A DNA stretch of 64,000 bases from Tetracladium setigerum (Eukaryota; Ascomycota; Leotiomycetes; Helotiales): positions 2,418,001 to 2,482,000 of the forward strand of contig PZJY01000005.1 in assembly GCA_031472005.1 (NCBI GenBank), in the 5' to 3' direction. Under the pieces are notes generated by a model. That model was not told the origin of the DNA and searched no databases. It was given only the letters and a program-made list of their open reading frames with translations. The stretch's first letter is position 1; the number at the start of each line of letters is the position of its first letter. A program made the position numbers and the translations under genes. This document shows, one piece after another, positions 49,601-60,772 of this stretch.

Positions 49601-50312
49601 CTATTCCTTAGCAGCGCTGACCTCTGGCACAGCAGCGGCAGCCTCTGGTTCCTTAACGGCACTCGCAATAGCAGCCAAAAGTGCTTTTGGGTTGGCACCG
49701 ACGATCTCTTGAACCTTCTCCTCGTTCTTGAAGATCACGAATGTAGGCATGGCGCGGATACCGAGTTCTTGTGCAACGTCTGGGACCTCATCGACGTCGA
49801 GCTTGACGAAGTGTGCGCCCGGGAAGTCATCGGAGAACCTGTTGCAGAATTGTTAGTATGTGCGGTCTTTGGGAGTGCCTTTTTTCGCGAAGCGTGTAGG
49901 GGAGGTGGGGTTGAAAAGAATAGAAACTTACTTTACGACCTGAGGAGCAATGACCTTGCAAGGTCCGCACCATGTGGCGAAGGCATCGAGGACAACGATC
50001 TTGTTATCCTTAAGGGCGGCTTGGAATTCGGCCTTGCTGCAGAGGGGAAGAAAAAGTTGTGTTAGCCATTGTTCATCAATCAAGTCTTGCACTGTCCAAA
50101 GCGTGTCACAGACAGACAATGCTCGATCAAATGCACAAGGAATCAAGGGAGACTTACTTTTGAAGATTGTGGACACCCATTTTGACTGTTGTGCTTTGGA
50201 AACCTCTGTTGCGGATTGTGTTGTTGATGTTGATAAGTCTGGTTGAAGTAGTAGAAGATGATCGAAGTGCTTTGTTTGCGTTGCGTGCTGTTGATCGAGC
50301 GAAGAATGACAT
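49601..50312 (-). CDS. Thioredoxin, probably mitochondrial with an internal start
   Basis: Disulfide reductase with the active site ATWCGPCKVIAPQ. Exons 50158-50312, 49932-50036 and 49601-49838 give exactly 166 codons. Later landmarks are KLDVDEVPDVAQELGIRAMP with the cis-Pro, and FVIFKNEEKVQEIVGANP. The C-terminus is Ala/Glu-rich. The first ATG gives an N-terminus rich in Ser, Arg, Thr and Asn with few acidic residues (SFFARSTARNANKALRSS), a good mitochondrial presequence, with RNRGFQST near a likely cleavage site. A second in-frame ATG at 50180 (MGVHNLQ) gives a standard cytosolic thioredoxin of 121 residues. No frame breaks. Confidence 0.92.
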
Positions 50313-52071
50313 TCAAGAAGATTTAGGAGGGTTGCTTCTTTATATTTATAGGTAGGTAGGGAGGTAGAAGGAGAGAGGTGAAGTGAAGTGGAGTGGGAGG
50401 TGGTGAATAGCTAGCGTGCAGGTGTTAGTGTTTTGCAGGTTGATGATGAGTGAATAATTGGCTTAGAAATGTAGCAATGCCGAAAAGGGTCTCGGCTGCT
50501 CCAAGAAGAAATTGCGTCAGAGGCCCTGCTTTGTCAGCCACTGTCTGTCACACGGATATCCCGATCCTTCCTCCCTTCCTTCCCACCTCGGCGCAGAATA
50601 GGTAATGAATAGGATAGCGTAATAACGAGTGGATGGAATAGGTAAGATTACCCTACGATTCTTTTTTTGGGTATTGTTTTGGAATCTTTTTGTTGATTAC
50701 TGAAACTCCGATGCATAGAATCCTCTTGTCGGTGATTTGTATACTTCTCACACCATTTCCCTCCCCTTCCCTTGCCATCATCTACTACTACCACAATAAG
50801 TCCTTTCTGATTCCACATCCATCACATCCCCTTCCAGCACACATCTACGCATCTACCATCCACTAGCTATTTCTATCTCACTCCTCCTCCCATCTCCCTC
50901 ACCTTCCTGCCTACCGTTGCACAACATCCCGCACATATGTCATGTGGCTGTCACCATCACGAAAACCAAAAAATCCGATATCTCAAATCACCACCTTTCA
51001 AGAATTCCATCACTTTTCATCCGACTTTTCACTTTTCATCTATCGCGCGCGGCTATGTTAACATACTGTCGTCAGTCACGGCCACATAGAAATGAGTTCA
51101 CATGGATATGTAAGGTCCCGAGGAGATGCTTGGTCTCACAATCCCGTAGCAGTGGTACATGTACACTGTGTAGTTTCTGCTCATAAGCGAGAGAGGTGAG
51201 TGTGTACGAGCTAACAGCAGGCCGTTGTGGATGGATGGATGGAATGACAGGGCGAGAGATAGATATAGCTAACTCTCACTCCCAAAGCGAAACATAAAAA
51301 ACATAAAAAATTCACGGGTATTTTCGCATTTAGCTACCAAATATTATAGACATTAACCCCCATGGAGTGACCACATCATAGTGACAAACTTTCCAATAGC
51401 TAGCATCTCTAGCTTCAGCTTCAGCCTCACTCGTATCATTCTCATAGACCCATCAAGAGCCATGCTCAGATGATCAGATACGCCTTCCTTCTATAAACCC
51501 AACGCCCATCATGTAGCCCAGCACATTGACACTTCCTTTGCCCATAGCCATTTTGCTCTCATTCCCCTCCCAAAAGCCTTTTTATAATTTCCCATCTCCG
51601 TTTGTCACCCATTGCCTTGCCCGATCCCACCAGGAGTTCTCCGAAAATGGACCATTACAAAAGAAAGATAGCGTAGGAAAGAATGAGAAGATCTAATACA
51701 TCGCGTGGGGAATCAATTTGCCTGCCGTTAAAAATATGATTTTCGTTCTCGTGAACACATAGAAGAATTGTCTCGGACGAATGACAGTACAAGGTTGATT
51801 GGTGCTCACTGGATTCGTTGTTGATAGTAGGAAATGTCGCAGATTGTAGGACAGACACACAGACGGCAGATGGCATTGAGCGGATGCTGAATCTGCAAAG
51901 GTAAAGTCGAAGGAGTGTTTTGATTTCGAAAATATAAGAAAATCTCGATGGAGCGTGAGTCGAACTTCGACGGTGACATAGGAAATGTACGAAAGGAGTG
52001 TGGTGCTCGATGCTGCTGTGTCGTCTGGTGTTGTCCTAAAAAATGCGTCGCCCCTTGCCCTCAACACGGAT
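50313..52071. other. Long intergenic region, no gene seen
   Basis: About 1.75 kb between the thioredoxin start and the end of the 52072 gene. Frames below 125 codons on both strands lack splice and domain signals. Poly-pyrimidine stretches around 50750-50900 resemble promoter or leader sequence without an obvious gene after them. Confidence 0.5.
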
Positions 52072-54592
52072 CTAGAAGCCGGTGCTCATCCTCTTCCCAT
52101 CAACAGAAGATCTCGGTTTCACATCCAAGAGCCTGGCACTGCCCGCGCTGATATGGCGGACATGCGTTCTTCTGCCCGACTCAATAGACGTAGTCCGGTA
52201 AAGACCTTCCCCTCCTCGATCACACTCCGGTCAAACCCAAGACTTCTGCGGCGTTCCTTTGACATGGGTTCTACGACGATCTCGTCGCCAGAATCATCAT
52301 TAAAGTCATTCAGAAGACCTTCTCGGGATTTCGCTCGAGGCTCTCGGTGGATAACAGTTGGTGTTCGCCCAACAGCTCCCCACGTCGTTCGAGCCTTCTC
52401 GGAAGAGACTGGACTAGCCATGCTACCATCTTCCTCATCGCTGGATGGAACGGGACGGCCCGAGGACCTACGACCCTTGTTCCCGCTCTCCGGCTCGGGT
52501 GATAGACGACTAAAGTACGGATCCTCGGCAATTCCCAACTCCTCAGAATCGGAGAAATCTCTGAACTTCTTTTGCAACGAATTTGCACTGTCTCGCACCG
52601 CGTACCCAGTCATTGGATTGGAGCCTCTCTTTGCTTTTCGCCCTGATAACCAAGAGCCTTCAGAATCAATGGAAGCAAGTGATTGTGACATAACGGCTTG
52701 ATCTGGTGATGGCACATCAACTGATCGGTGTCCGTCAGTGGGTGTCTCATCCCGCATTCGCATGGCTTCAAGTGATCTGTAGCCACTTGTAGGTGTACCA
52801 TCCCGGCGATCCTCAATTGATGACCGGTTACCGATCCTACTATTTAGAAATTCGGTACGATTCGGTGGCCGAGAGTCTGCTTCTGGTGATTGAACCCTGG
52901 AATCTGGAGGTGAGATTGGCAATTCAGGTAGATCCTCACGGAATTTCGACATGGTACGTTTGGGAACGTTGGATGTTGATCTCATGGGTGCGTATCCAAT
53001 TGATGGAGCTTGCTGGTGCATCGAATCTCTCGAGGTGTTGGAGAAAGACGATGGTGTTGAGCCGTGCTTGGCGGCCTTGGATCTTCTCTTGAAGAATGAT
53101 GTCCATGAAGAATGAGAGCCGCTCCCCGAATCTCTACTTGGCTCGGCCTTTATGACCTTCTCGATGGGCTCGGGGCTTTTGGCCTTCTCAAGTGATATCC
53201 TCTTCGTCATTTCTGACTTGTTCAGATCAATCATTTGTGATATACTCGAGGTTCCACGGGTATGGTGTCTAGGCGAAGCTGGCGGCGACATGCTTGCTCT
53301 GGCTACTGTTCCCACCTTTGCTACCTCAATGATAGCTACGGATCTCTCAGACGTGGGGGTTGGATTTTCGGCATCATCGACGAACGGCGAATGTACACTC
53401 GAGGCAGTCGACTGCCTCCTAAAGTGATCTGACGGTCGTTTCCCTCTACCATTTTCTGTACTTCCCGAGCTTTTCCTCTTGCTTGAAGTCACAATCGCAG
53501 ATGTACCAATACCCAGTCCAACTACATCTCGCCCGAAAACCCCGCGACTCATATTGGCTGGCGGCGGGTCCCATTTCTCACTGCAGTAGCCTCATCTGCC
53601 CTCTGCTTCTCCTGGCGTCTGGCAAGTCGCTGCTCCATTCGTATCCTCTCGGCAATCTTCTTTTTATCCTTTCTCTTTTGATCCCTCTCCATAAGTTCTC
53701 TCAACTCCCCAGCGTTCAGATCATCTGCCAATTCCTCGATCCGTTTGTTGGCTTTCAAAGTTTCCTCGGGAATTGACACACGCTCTGCAACTTTTCTCTT
53801 CTTTGAGCCGGTCCTGTCCAAGCCATAGCCATTTGCTGGTGGTAAGTACTTGGGATAATCGGAGTACTTGATTGTAGGGCGTGGTGATAGGATGTCCAGC
53901 CCGGAGAGTTTGTATGATGCTGGGTTTTCAGATCCAGATAGAGAAGAGTGGACGGAGAGAGGGAGCGAGACCTCAGATGATTTGCTACCAGTGTCCAAAC
54001 CACTTCGGAACTTCCTGTTTTCCTTTTTGATTGATCTCCCAGAAGAATTTGGGTCGGCGGCAGGTCGATTTGGCATGAATGCTGCCATTGCCTTGATCTC
54101 TGCTTCTCGAACATGATCTTGCTTCCTTCGCTTGCTTGACTTCCGCCGTGCCACTTCCTCGGGACTTTGCTTGTGTAGGGTAGGCATCCTCTCCCACTGT
54201 GCTGGCTGTTGTGGTTGTGTGTTTGCTCGCACTATCCTCTCTCCTCCCTTAGACGAGTCTGGAAAGCCGGTTTGTGCCCTTCCAGCCTTTCCCTTGATGT
54301 CGATCGGTATTGGTGGCACTGGAGGTCGGTCTTCGTCGCGTGTCACTCGAATGGTATCGCGGCCTGGGGAAAAGCTGTAGGCTCGCTGTGGGTTTCGCTG
54401 CAGTTTCTTCGAATCCCTCGAAGACTTTCTCTTTTTGTCCCTTCCACTCCTCCTCCTTTCAGGCCCCGTCGTGCTTAACTCGCGTCCATTATACCCAAGA
54501 TCATCATGCATCGCCGTATCCGCTGATGGGAGGACCGCCCCACTCAGCGAGTTCTTGCGATTGCCCTTTCGTCCAAAGGGCCATATGGCCAT
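52072..54592 (-). CDS. Unrecognised disordered protein, about 840 residues, intronless
   Basis: The ATG at 54592 opens MAIWPFGRKGNRKNSLSG. The protein is hydrophilic throughout, with many Ser, Arg, Lys, Pro and Glu residues. A basic N-terminal part, a predicted coiled coil near the middle (RELMERDQKRKDKKKIAERI), KFREDLPELPISPP and a short motif-like end (ARLLDVKPRSSVDGKRM) stand out. Two frame breaks: CCC at 53570-53572, which otherwise splits the gene into 347- and 477-residue pieces, and CCC at 52142-52144, which otherwise ends it early at 52119. With one base at each it is 841 codons and stops at 52072. The overlap of the two pieces by four bases supports a single gene. Function unknown. 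Confidence 0.72.
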
Positions 54593-54693
54593 CGTTCCTG
54601 GTTTGCTACTGTCTGCAGAGACAGACAGCCAGCACGCTGTGCATCAATTTTCTGTAGGAATCGCTGGTCAATCGTTATATTGCTGCTGTCGTG

Positions 54694-55630
54694 CTACCTC
54701 CCAACAGCGTCAAAAGTCGCCATTAAAAGAGTTCTTTTTCTCGTCGCAGGGGTGCGATTTGGTTGATCGAAAATAGTTTCTGGCGAGGGAGCCCTGGTCG
54801 TATATGCGGGAGTTGAATTGGGGGGGTGCAGAGGAAACCGTTTGCCCTCGACGCATGAATATGTTCGAAATGCCACGACCTTGAAATTGAATGAGGATGA
54901 TGATGAGGACAGGCGTGTTTTAGTAGCTTCGTAACGAGTGTGAATGAATCTGGGAGTGTCGTAGTAAGGCAAGTGGGTTTTGCTGACCGCGTCCCGAGGC
55001 GAAGGGGGCGACTCGAGAGTATTTGAGGTGTGGGAGATGGAACGACGGGGGGTGAAGCTCTAAACCTTGCCAACCCTTCTCGTCGAGGATCAGTGACGCA
55101 AAGCCGGCGCCCACGGAAGCAAACGGTGCAGGGTCTACGGAGGAATAATTCAATATAAGATTATTCTGCAGTAGTTGATGGTAACTAGAAGGTTGCTAGA
55201 ACAGGGCAGGGCGAGTTCAGAGACAGCGATACGAGACAATGTCTAGAATTGCAATGGTAAAGATAATCATCATGATAATCGACGGGGAGGAGAGAGTGAG
55301 TGATATGTCAAGAATAATCAAGATGGATGGATGTGAAGGGGTGGGTGCTTGGACCATGCCTGACTGACTGACCTGAGATCCTCTTCCTCTTCTCGTTTTG
55401 CTTTACGTCTTTTTTTCTCGTCTTCGTCTCCTGCGTCTTTCACTTTTTTGGTCTTCTGCCCTGCAAAAACAAAAACCTTCTTCCCCCAAGAAGAATACAT
55501 AACTTCGTATCCTCCACACCCCTTCCGTCCACAGCAATCCTACAGTACCCACCGCACCCTGCCAATAATCCCACCACTGTGGGACATCTAGGATACCCGA
55601 TTCTAAAATAGGCCCTTGGCCCATGCCCAT
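54694..55630 (-). CDS. Hidden small gene, unrecognised, with several frame breaks
   Basis: The ATG at 55630 (MGMGQGPILESGILDVPQWW) leads to a hydrophobic stretch GAVGTVGLLW, then GGKKVFVFAGQKTKKVKDAG and an acidic/basic block (EKKRRKAKREEEEDL). The reading crosses two short runs on the plus strand, C4 at 55519-55522 and C5 at 55483-55487. An intron from a donor at about 55365-55375 to the acceptor CCGTAG near 55136 joins PAPFASVGAGFASLILDEKG. Further reading crosses about 55060 and T4 at 54978-54981 to YYDTPRFIHTRYEAT, a Ser run, FKVVAFRTYSCVEGKR and a stop at 54694. Each break is one base short. The consistent protein-like sequence makes a real gene likely; the exact model is provisional. 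Confidence 0.5.
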
Positions 55631-58061
55631 CTTCAAGCTTGTTCTTCTCGCTCTCTCTCTGCAACTGCAAGCACTTCTCTGAACTCCGTACGAGTACCTA
55701 GCAGCTGCTCCTCTCCCCTGCAGGCCACGAATACGAACCCAAGAATGCGGCAAGGTCCACGTCCAAAGTGCTAATTGCAGCCTGACACGTAGAGACGCAG
55801 AACCATCCAGACGAATATATTCTTTTGGGTTGACGAGAGACAAATGGCCGCGGTACAAGACGGTACCTTGCGTATGGAATTCCATGGCGTTCTGAGGGAT
55901 GGAGGAAGGGGAAGAAAACACTTACTTCTCAAGTGCCACACACATTTTATTTGCCACACAAACCCGCACACACATCACACCCACCCTCACTACGGAGTTA
56001 CTCCTGGTTCTCCCCTCGTTGTTCGTTTCCATCTTCGAGCTTTCGTCTCATGCTCCACGAACGCCCCGCGCCGTGCACCACAAACCACATTCAAGCCATA
56101 AAGCCACCTACGGGTCTCCGAGTCGGTGCAAGCCTGCCCCCAACGCACCCTTCTCATGCAACAAAGGCAGCCTCCACCGCTTCCGCCCGTAATATGGTCT
56201 CGAAAGGCAGCATGAGGACAAGGCAAGGAGAGACCGTTTGCCGTAGTTGCAGGAGTTGCAGGAGTCCAGGCGTGCACCGCGGAAAGGGCTGTCATCTGCT
56301 GCCACGTTCCACGTTCTCCCCCAAACTTTGATCCCTCTCGAGCCCCCAATTGGCGACAGAAACAAGCAGAGTCGAGTCCAAATAGAGTCCAACAATCTGC
56401 ACTTGCGATGGGGTTTCAAAGGTTAACAAGATTAAATCTCCTATTGGCTCGAGATGGTCGTTTCAAGAAGGAGCATAGATTACCTGAATCCTTCGCGATG
56501 CTTTTCTCTCCCTTCCGCTTCCTTCTCCTACGCCTGTCGAATCATGTCTGCAAAAAGCACTCATGCCTTGGTTCAGCCCTCTGGGTGATCCTCCTCTAGC
56601 CAGCCCGGCTGCACACATTCGAATCGCGGGAAACAAGGAACAACACCGGAGGAGCACTGACCGTGATCACTGATAGGCTTGCAGATCTACTGCACAAATG
56701 AAGTGCAAGCAGTAGCGGCCACTTGGCGCCCAAACAGCTGCCGAGTCTGGACGAGAGCGAAACTTCTCTCCCTCGCTAATTCTGCTATAGAGTACTTCAG
56801 CCCAACACAGCTCTTGACAAGAACTAATTTGCCAAAACTTTCGGTACGGAGGTACAACGAGAACCACACGTTGTACCCAAAGGCTGGGTTTATGTGGGGA
56901 AGAGGAGATGAGGCCCATCATCCAATCGTCGCGCAGGAACCAGTCCCCCTTCACAATAAGCATCGTAGACCGAGAAACATCAGCTCGATCGACCGTCACA
57001 TTTCCATCCCTTCGTGAGATTGACTCGCCTTCCAGAGTGCCACACTGGAGGGATATCGATCTCTGATTGGAATCTGAAGACTTTCCCAAATCTGAAGAGA
57101 AGTGATGTTCATTCCGGCTCCCGACTCGTGTGACCATCAGGCTGGCCAGTCGCCAGATCAAGTGGTGAGATCAGTGGCTTGATGGTGTTCTCGTTGCCCA
57201 TCTCTAGTCTTGATGCGCTTGAACGTCACAGCTGATGTTTGAAATACTCTGAAAGTCTTGTTGCAACTGGCTCCTCCTCGTTGGGGACTCATTTACTGCT
57301 CTCAGACTGGAATGCGCGTTGGTGTTGCAGTAGCGAGAAGGCAAGCGTTCGTTGCGCGAGGAAGCTTTTTTGTTTTATTTTTTTCTCCTCGCACTACTAA
57401 CTTAATACACACCTCGCCAATACAATGACACATCCACAGGATTGAAGGTAAATATGGTGTCAATTGGGAAAGCCATAGAGCAATTGATTGCAAGAGATAT
57501 CACGACAGATTTCGAAGAAGAAAGCAATAGCATTGTGATCCTTTCAATCTCCACTTTTGGTTTGTTGATTTGTGTTCACCTCGGTCGTTCGAAAATTAAG
57601 CGAGGTAGTAACCTCTGTGAGAGTTGCAATTTCCATTATCGTTTCGCCCACTAACGCCTTATAGAAGACCCTTATCTATACTTTTGAATTCATGTAATTA
57701 AGTACTAGAGTAGAAGTAACCTGCCAGGCAGCAAGACTCAAGTCAACCGATAGCACAACCCAACATCTCCTTGCTGGGATTTCGATGTCGTTGATGACAA
57801 AAACACAAGCCAGCACCAAAACCGACAAACTCTATGTACCATAAGTGTGCTTCGAAGTAGTTGCTTCAGTAGCTGCAAACAAAACCGCTATGATAGGATG
57901 ATGGACGTTATTTTCGCTTATTCAATCCTTCTACTCCAGGGTCCAGGCACTCCATCAGTACTTCTATTAGTGTGAACGGCTTCAATGCCGACTTCAATCC
58001 CAACTGAGCCATCCCTATCTCCATTACCCCTACCCTAAAAACACCCAAACACCCAAAATGT
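55631..58061. other. Long intergenic region, no gene seen
   Basis: About 2.4 kb. The largest frame (minus, 56667-57161, 164 codons) has no motif, intron or domain-like pattern. Repeated CACAC and CTGAC-type stretches look non-coding. Given how missing bases hid neighbouring genes, a further small gene cannot be excluded. Confidence 0.45.
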
Positions 58062-58518
58062 TCAAAGCTTACTCTTCACAACAATCTTAATATCATTATT
58101 CTCACTCTTCTCCCCCACATCCTTGCCACAATCCCTGCCCATACGTCAAACGTGCTATTTTCATCATCTCCCCCACAACCGCAACTTCAGCAACAGTCCT
58201 CTCAGCTAACCCCCCTCTGCAGTGACTTGCTTCAATTTCAAAATCACAAACTCTGCAATATCCTCTATTTTTCTTCTCCGTTAGCTTACTTACTCATTCC
58301 ATTCTACCCCGCCTGACCAAAATCAGGCGATGAAGGTGGGGAAAAGAAAGAAAGGACAGACCATCAGAAGCAAGTGTGAACCCAGCTTTGATCGCAGTGC
58401 CCAAGATTCCAGGGAGGAAAATTGGGATAATGTCCGCGATTTTATTGGGACGGGCTTTTATCCATGTGTTGATCTTGTGGAGAATGCGTTTTTTCCGGAG
58501 TTCTTCTTCAGTTTCCAT
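58062..58518 (-). CDS. Small protein of about 120 residues ending in SKL (peroxisomal signal)
   Basis: Exon 1 (58362-58518) reads METEEELRKKRILHKINTW, then KARPNKIADIIPIFLPGILG and TAIKAGFTLASD, a helical, partly hydrophobic segment. An intron 58265-58361 (GTCTGT, GCTAAC, ATAG) leads to EDIAEFVILKLKQVTAEGG. The frame then changes at three C runs on the plus strand: C6 at 58210-58215, C5 at 58170-58174 and C3 at 58133-58135. Adding one base at each gives a smooth reading through LAERTVAEVAVVG, DENSTFDVWAG and DCGKDVGEKSENN to IKIVVKSKL and stop at 58062-58064, 121 codons in all. Without them the frame stops at 58206 after 71 residues. SKL is the canonical PTS1. Family not recognised. Confidence 0.55.
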
Positions 58519-59240
58519 GAAGGGTGCGGTGATTGTGTCTGGGGAAGGGAGGTTCTGGTGGGTTGGTCTGTTGGGAGATTTAGTTTCTTTAGATCTTCGG
58601 AGGAGGTCATTATGCTGGAAATTGAGAGATAGATAGCAGTTCCAAAGACTGTGAGGAAGCGCGCGAAGAGGATGAAAAGCTAGTAGTGGGATTTGGGACA
58701 AGTTGAAGAACAAAACAGAAGGTTTCAATGGGTCAGAATTTGTAGTAGGCTCAGAACAACGAAGCAAAGAATGAAGCTGGTTAAATTGCAGGTAAATCCC
58801 GTATATATGTTTTCGGCCGGCCAGGGGAAGGCCGTGATGTATGTGGTGAGGTTGCTAAGCTGCTTTGGCAGGGCAGAATACAGATGTTGGTCGGGCCAAG
58901 CGAGGCGAGGCGAGATGGCCTCATAACAGGTCAACGGGAATCCTGGCGCTTAGATACCAATAGAAACGCCTCACCGAGTACTAAACCTGGTAATTTCTAC
59001 CATTTATTCTGTTAGGGTGGTCGGATGATTGTTATGATATGGAATAGAGTGTAACAAGAACTCGAACTCTCAAGAATTGAACGAGTTTTAGCTCAAAGTG
59101 AGAAAACAGAAATGAGAAGAGAAGTTGACGGTGATATTTGGATTTTATGAAGTACATTATCCTAACAAAGTAGTATCTGGACCTCCAAATAATTGCCCGA
59201 CAGAAGAACGTCAAATGCAGCTTCATAATCTGGCCTCAAA
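58519..59240. other. Intergenic, no gene seen
   Basis: About 720 bp between two minus-strand genes. Only short frames; AT-rich 3' flank of the IFI6-like gene. Confidence 0.5.
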
Positions 59241-60113
59241 CTAGTCCTCCTTCTTGCACAACTTCTGGAAAATCCTGCTCATTGCATCTTCCTTCGTACA
59301 CGTATTGACCTTATCCCCGGTGCTCTCACTTGGAGCCCTCCCCAACTTAAGACAGATTCCAACCGCAGAACCAAAAACCGCAGATCCAGCTCTGATAAAG
59401 CCATGCAGAATACCGGTACCATACCCACCCATAGCAGCACTCTGCATCGTAGCAAATGCGCCATTCGCAACGACATTACCTCCAGCAGCTTGATATCCAG
59501 CAGCAATGCCTCCTACACAATATTAATCAGAACGAATTTCAAAACCCACAGAGAGAATTAAAGAGAACAGCCTACCAGCAACAGGTCCACGACCACCATA
59601 CCCCACCGCCCAGAGCAAAGGCGAGCCAACAAGACCCGGAAATAACATCGGAACAAACGAAGCAGCGATGATAGCGGACTGAGCCGGGTTTGCTTCAATC
59701 CAGCTAGCTGTGTTACGAGCTTCCTCCCCGAGTGCTGGACCGAGTTTTGTTTGAGTGAAGTCATTGAGGTCGAGAATTGCTGGGCCGAGCTTCGTCTTTC
59801 CGAATTCATCCATTTGCTTTCCGGCCTTTGCCATGGCAGGAATCAATTTTGTCTTTCCAAAGTCATCGAGGTGCTTTCCGGTCTCAATCATCGCAGGAAT
59901 GAGTTTGGTCTTTCCAAACTCATCAAGTTGCTTTCCAGCCTCGACCACAGCAGGAAGGAATTTGGTCTTTCCAAATTCATCAAAATGCTTCCCAGCTTCG
60001 GCCATCGCAGGACCAATATGTTTTCCAGCCTCTGCGATCGCAGGACCGAGTTGATTCTTGCCAAACTCATCCAAGGCTTCGCCGACGTTGGCGATGAACT
60101 TCCCGAAATCCAT
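59241..60113 (-). CDS. IFI6/IFI27-like (ISG12 family) protein with N-terminal 19-residue repeats
   Basis: Exons 59576-60113 and 59241-59512, intron 59513-59575, exactly 270 codons. Residues about 14-118 are tandem copies of an amphipathic 19-mer of the type LDEFGKTKLIPAMIETGKH. The C-terminal half is the Gly/Ala-rich hydrophobic Ifi-6-16 domain: NPAQSAIIAASFVPMLFPGL, WAVGYGGRGPVAGGIAAGYQ, QSAAMGGYGTGILHGFIRAG. A Cys-containing hydrophilic tail ends KKED. Animal members are small mitochondrial or ER membrane proteins; fungal relatives are uncharacterised as far as I know. The repeats may bind membrane surfaces, which is inference. No frame breaks. Confidence 0.82.
59760..60074 (-). repeat. 57-bp tandem repeat array inside the IFI6-like gene
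   Basis: About five to six copies of a 57-bp unit encoding (L/F/M)D(E/D)FGK(T/N)(K/Q)..PA...(A/T)GK(H/Q). The second copy is shortened to IGPAMAEAGKH, and the last degenerates into DLNDFTQTKLGPALG. Copies differ at the nucleotide level, so the array is not fresh. Confidence 0.85.
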
Positions 60114-60772
60114 CGTGGTGAGTTGTGTGTTGATGGGGGTCGTCTGCGATTATGTTGATTGATGGGTCAGGTACCTTTTATGGGATTATTGGAAGCTGTA
60201 GGGCGAGAAATACAAGGCGAGGAAGTTGTAAGGTCAGAAGGGCGAGTACGTTGTGCAGTGAGGAGTCCTCGTCGTATAGTGATCAGACGATACAATAAGA
60301 AAGCGAGAAGGGAAAGCGAGAAAGAAGGTTGAGATAACGAAAAGGTGAGGAGATGAGAAGGTGGTCGCTTAGCCGGTCGACCTGTTGGTTTTCTGAAGAA
60401 GCTGTGTCGTCCGAGAAGCGAAGTCAGGCCGACCGTCGAACGCGGCCGCATACAGACAGTACTGCATGGCAGCAAACGCAATTTGAAGTGATTATTGGTA
60501 GGCTGCCTCGAGAATCAGCCTTGCAGTAGCAAACGAAGAAGAAAAAAAGCAAAGAGTATCCTGGCCACCCAAGGCGGACAAGGTAAATAGACTAGGTAGG
60601 TAATTAGAAATATTCAAACCACAGTCTCAACTTCAACCACAATGCAAAAAACAGAAGTAGAAAGTGTACGCTATTCGCTATCAACGGATCTTATGATCTA
60701 TCTACTGCTCCGGCACGCATACTATGTAACTAGAACCAAACCACCCAGTTGGTTCTCGCCTATCCATCCTCC
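60114..60772. other. Intergenic, no gene seen
   Basis: About 660 bp: promoter of the IFI6-like gene and 3' flank of BBC1. No supportable frame. Confidence 0.5.

Noticed and set aside
56605..56635. tRNA B-box-like TTCGAATC
   Set aside because: No matching A box, anticodon arm or acceptor pairing could be formed around it.
56667..57161. Minus-strand frame of 164 codons
   Set aside because: No recognisable motif or intron; composition mixes Trp, Cys and Arg as in chance frames.
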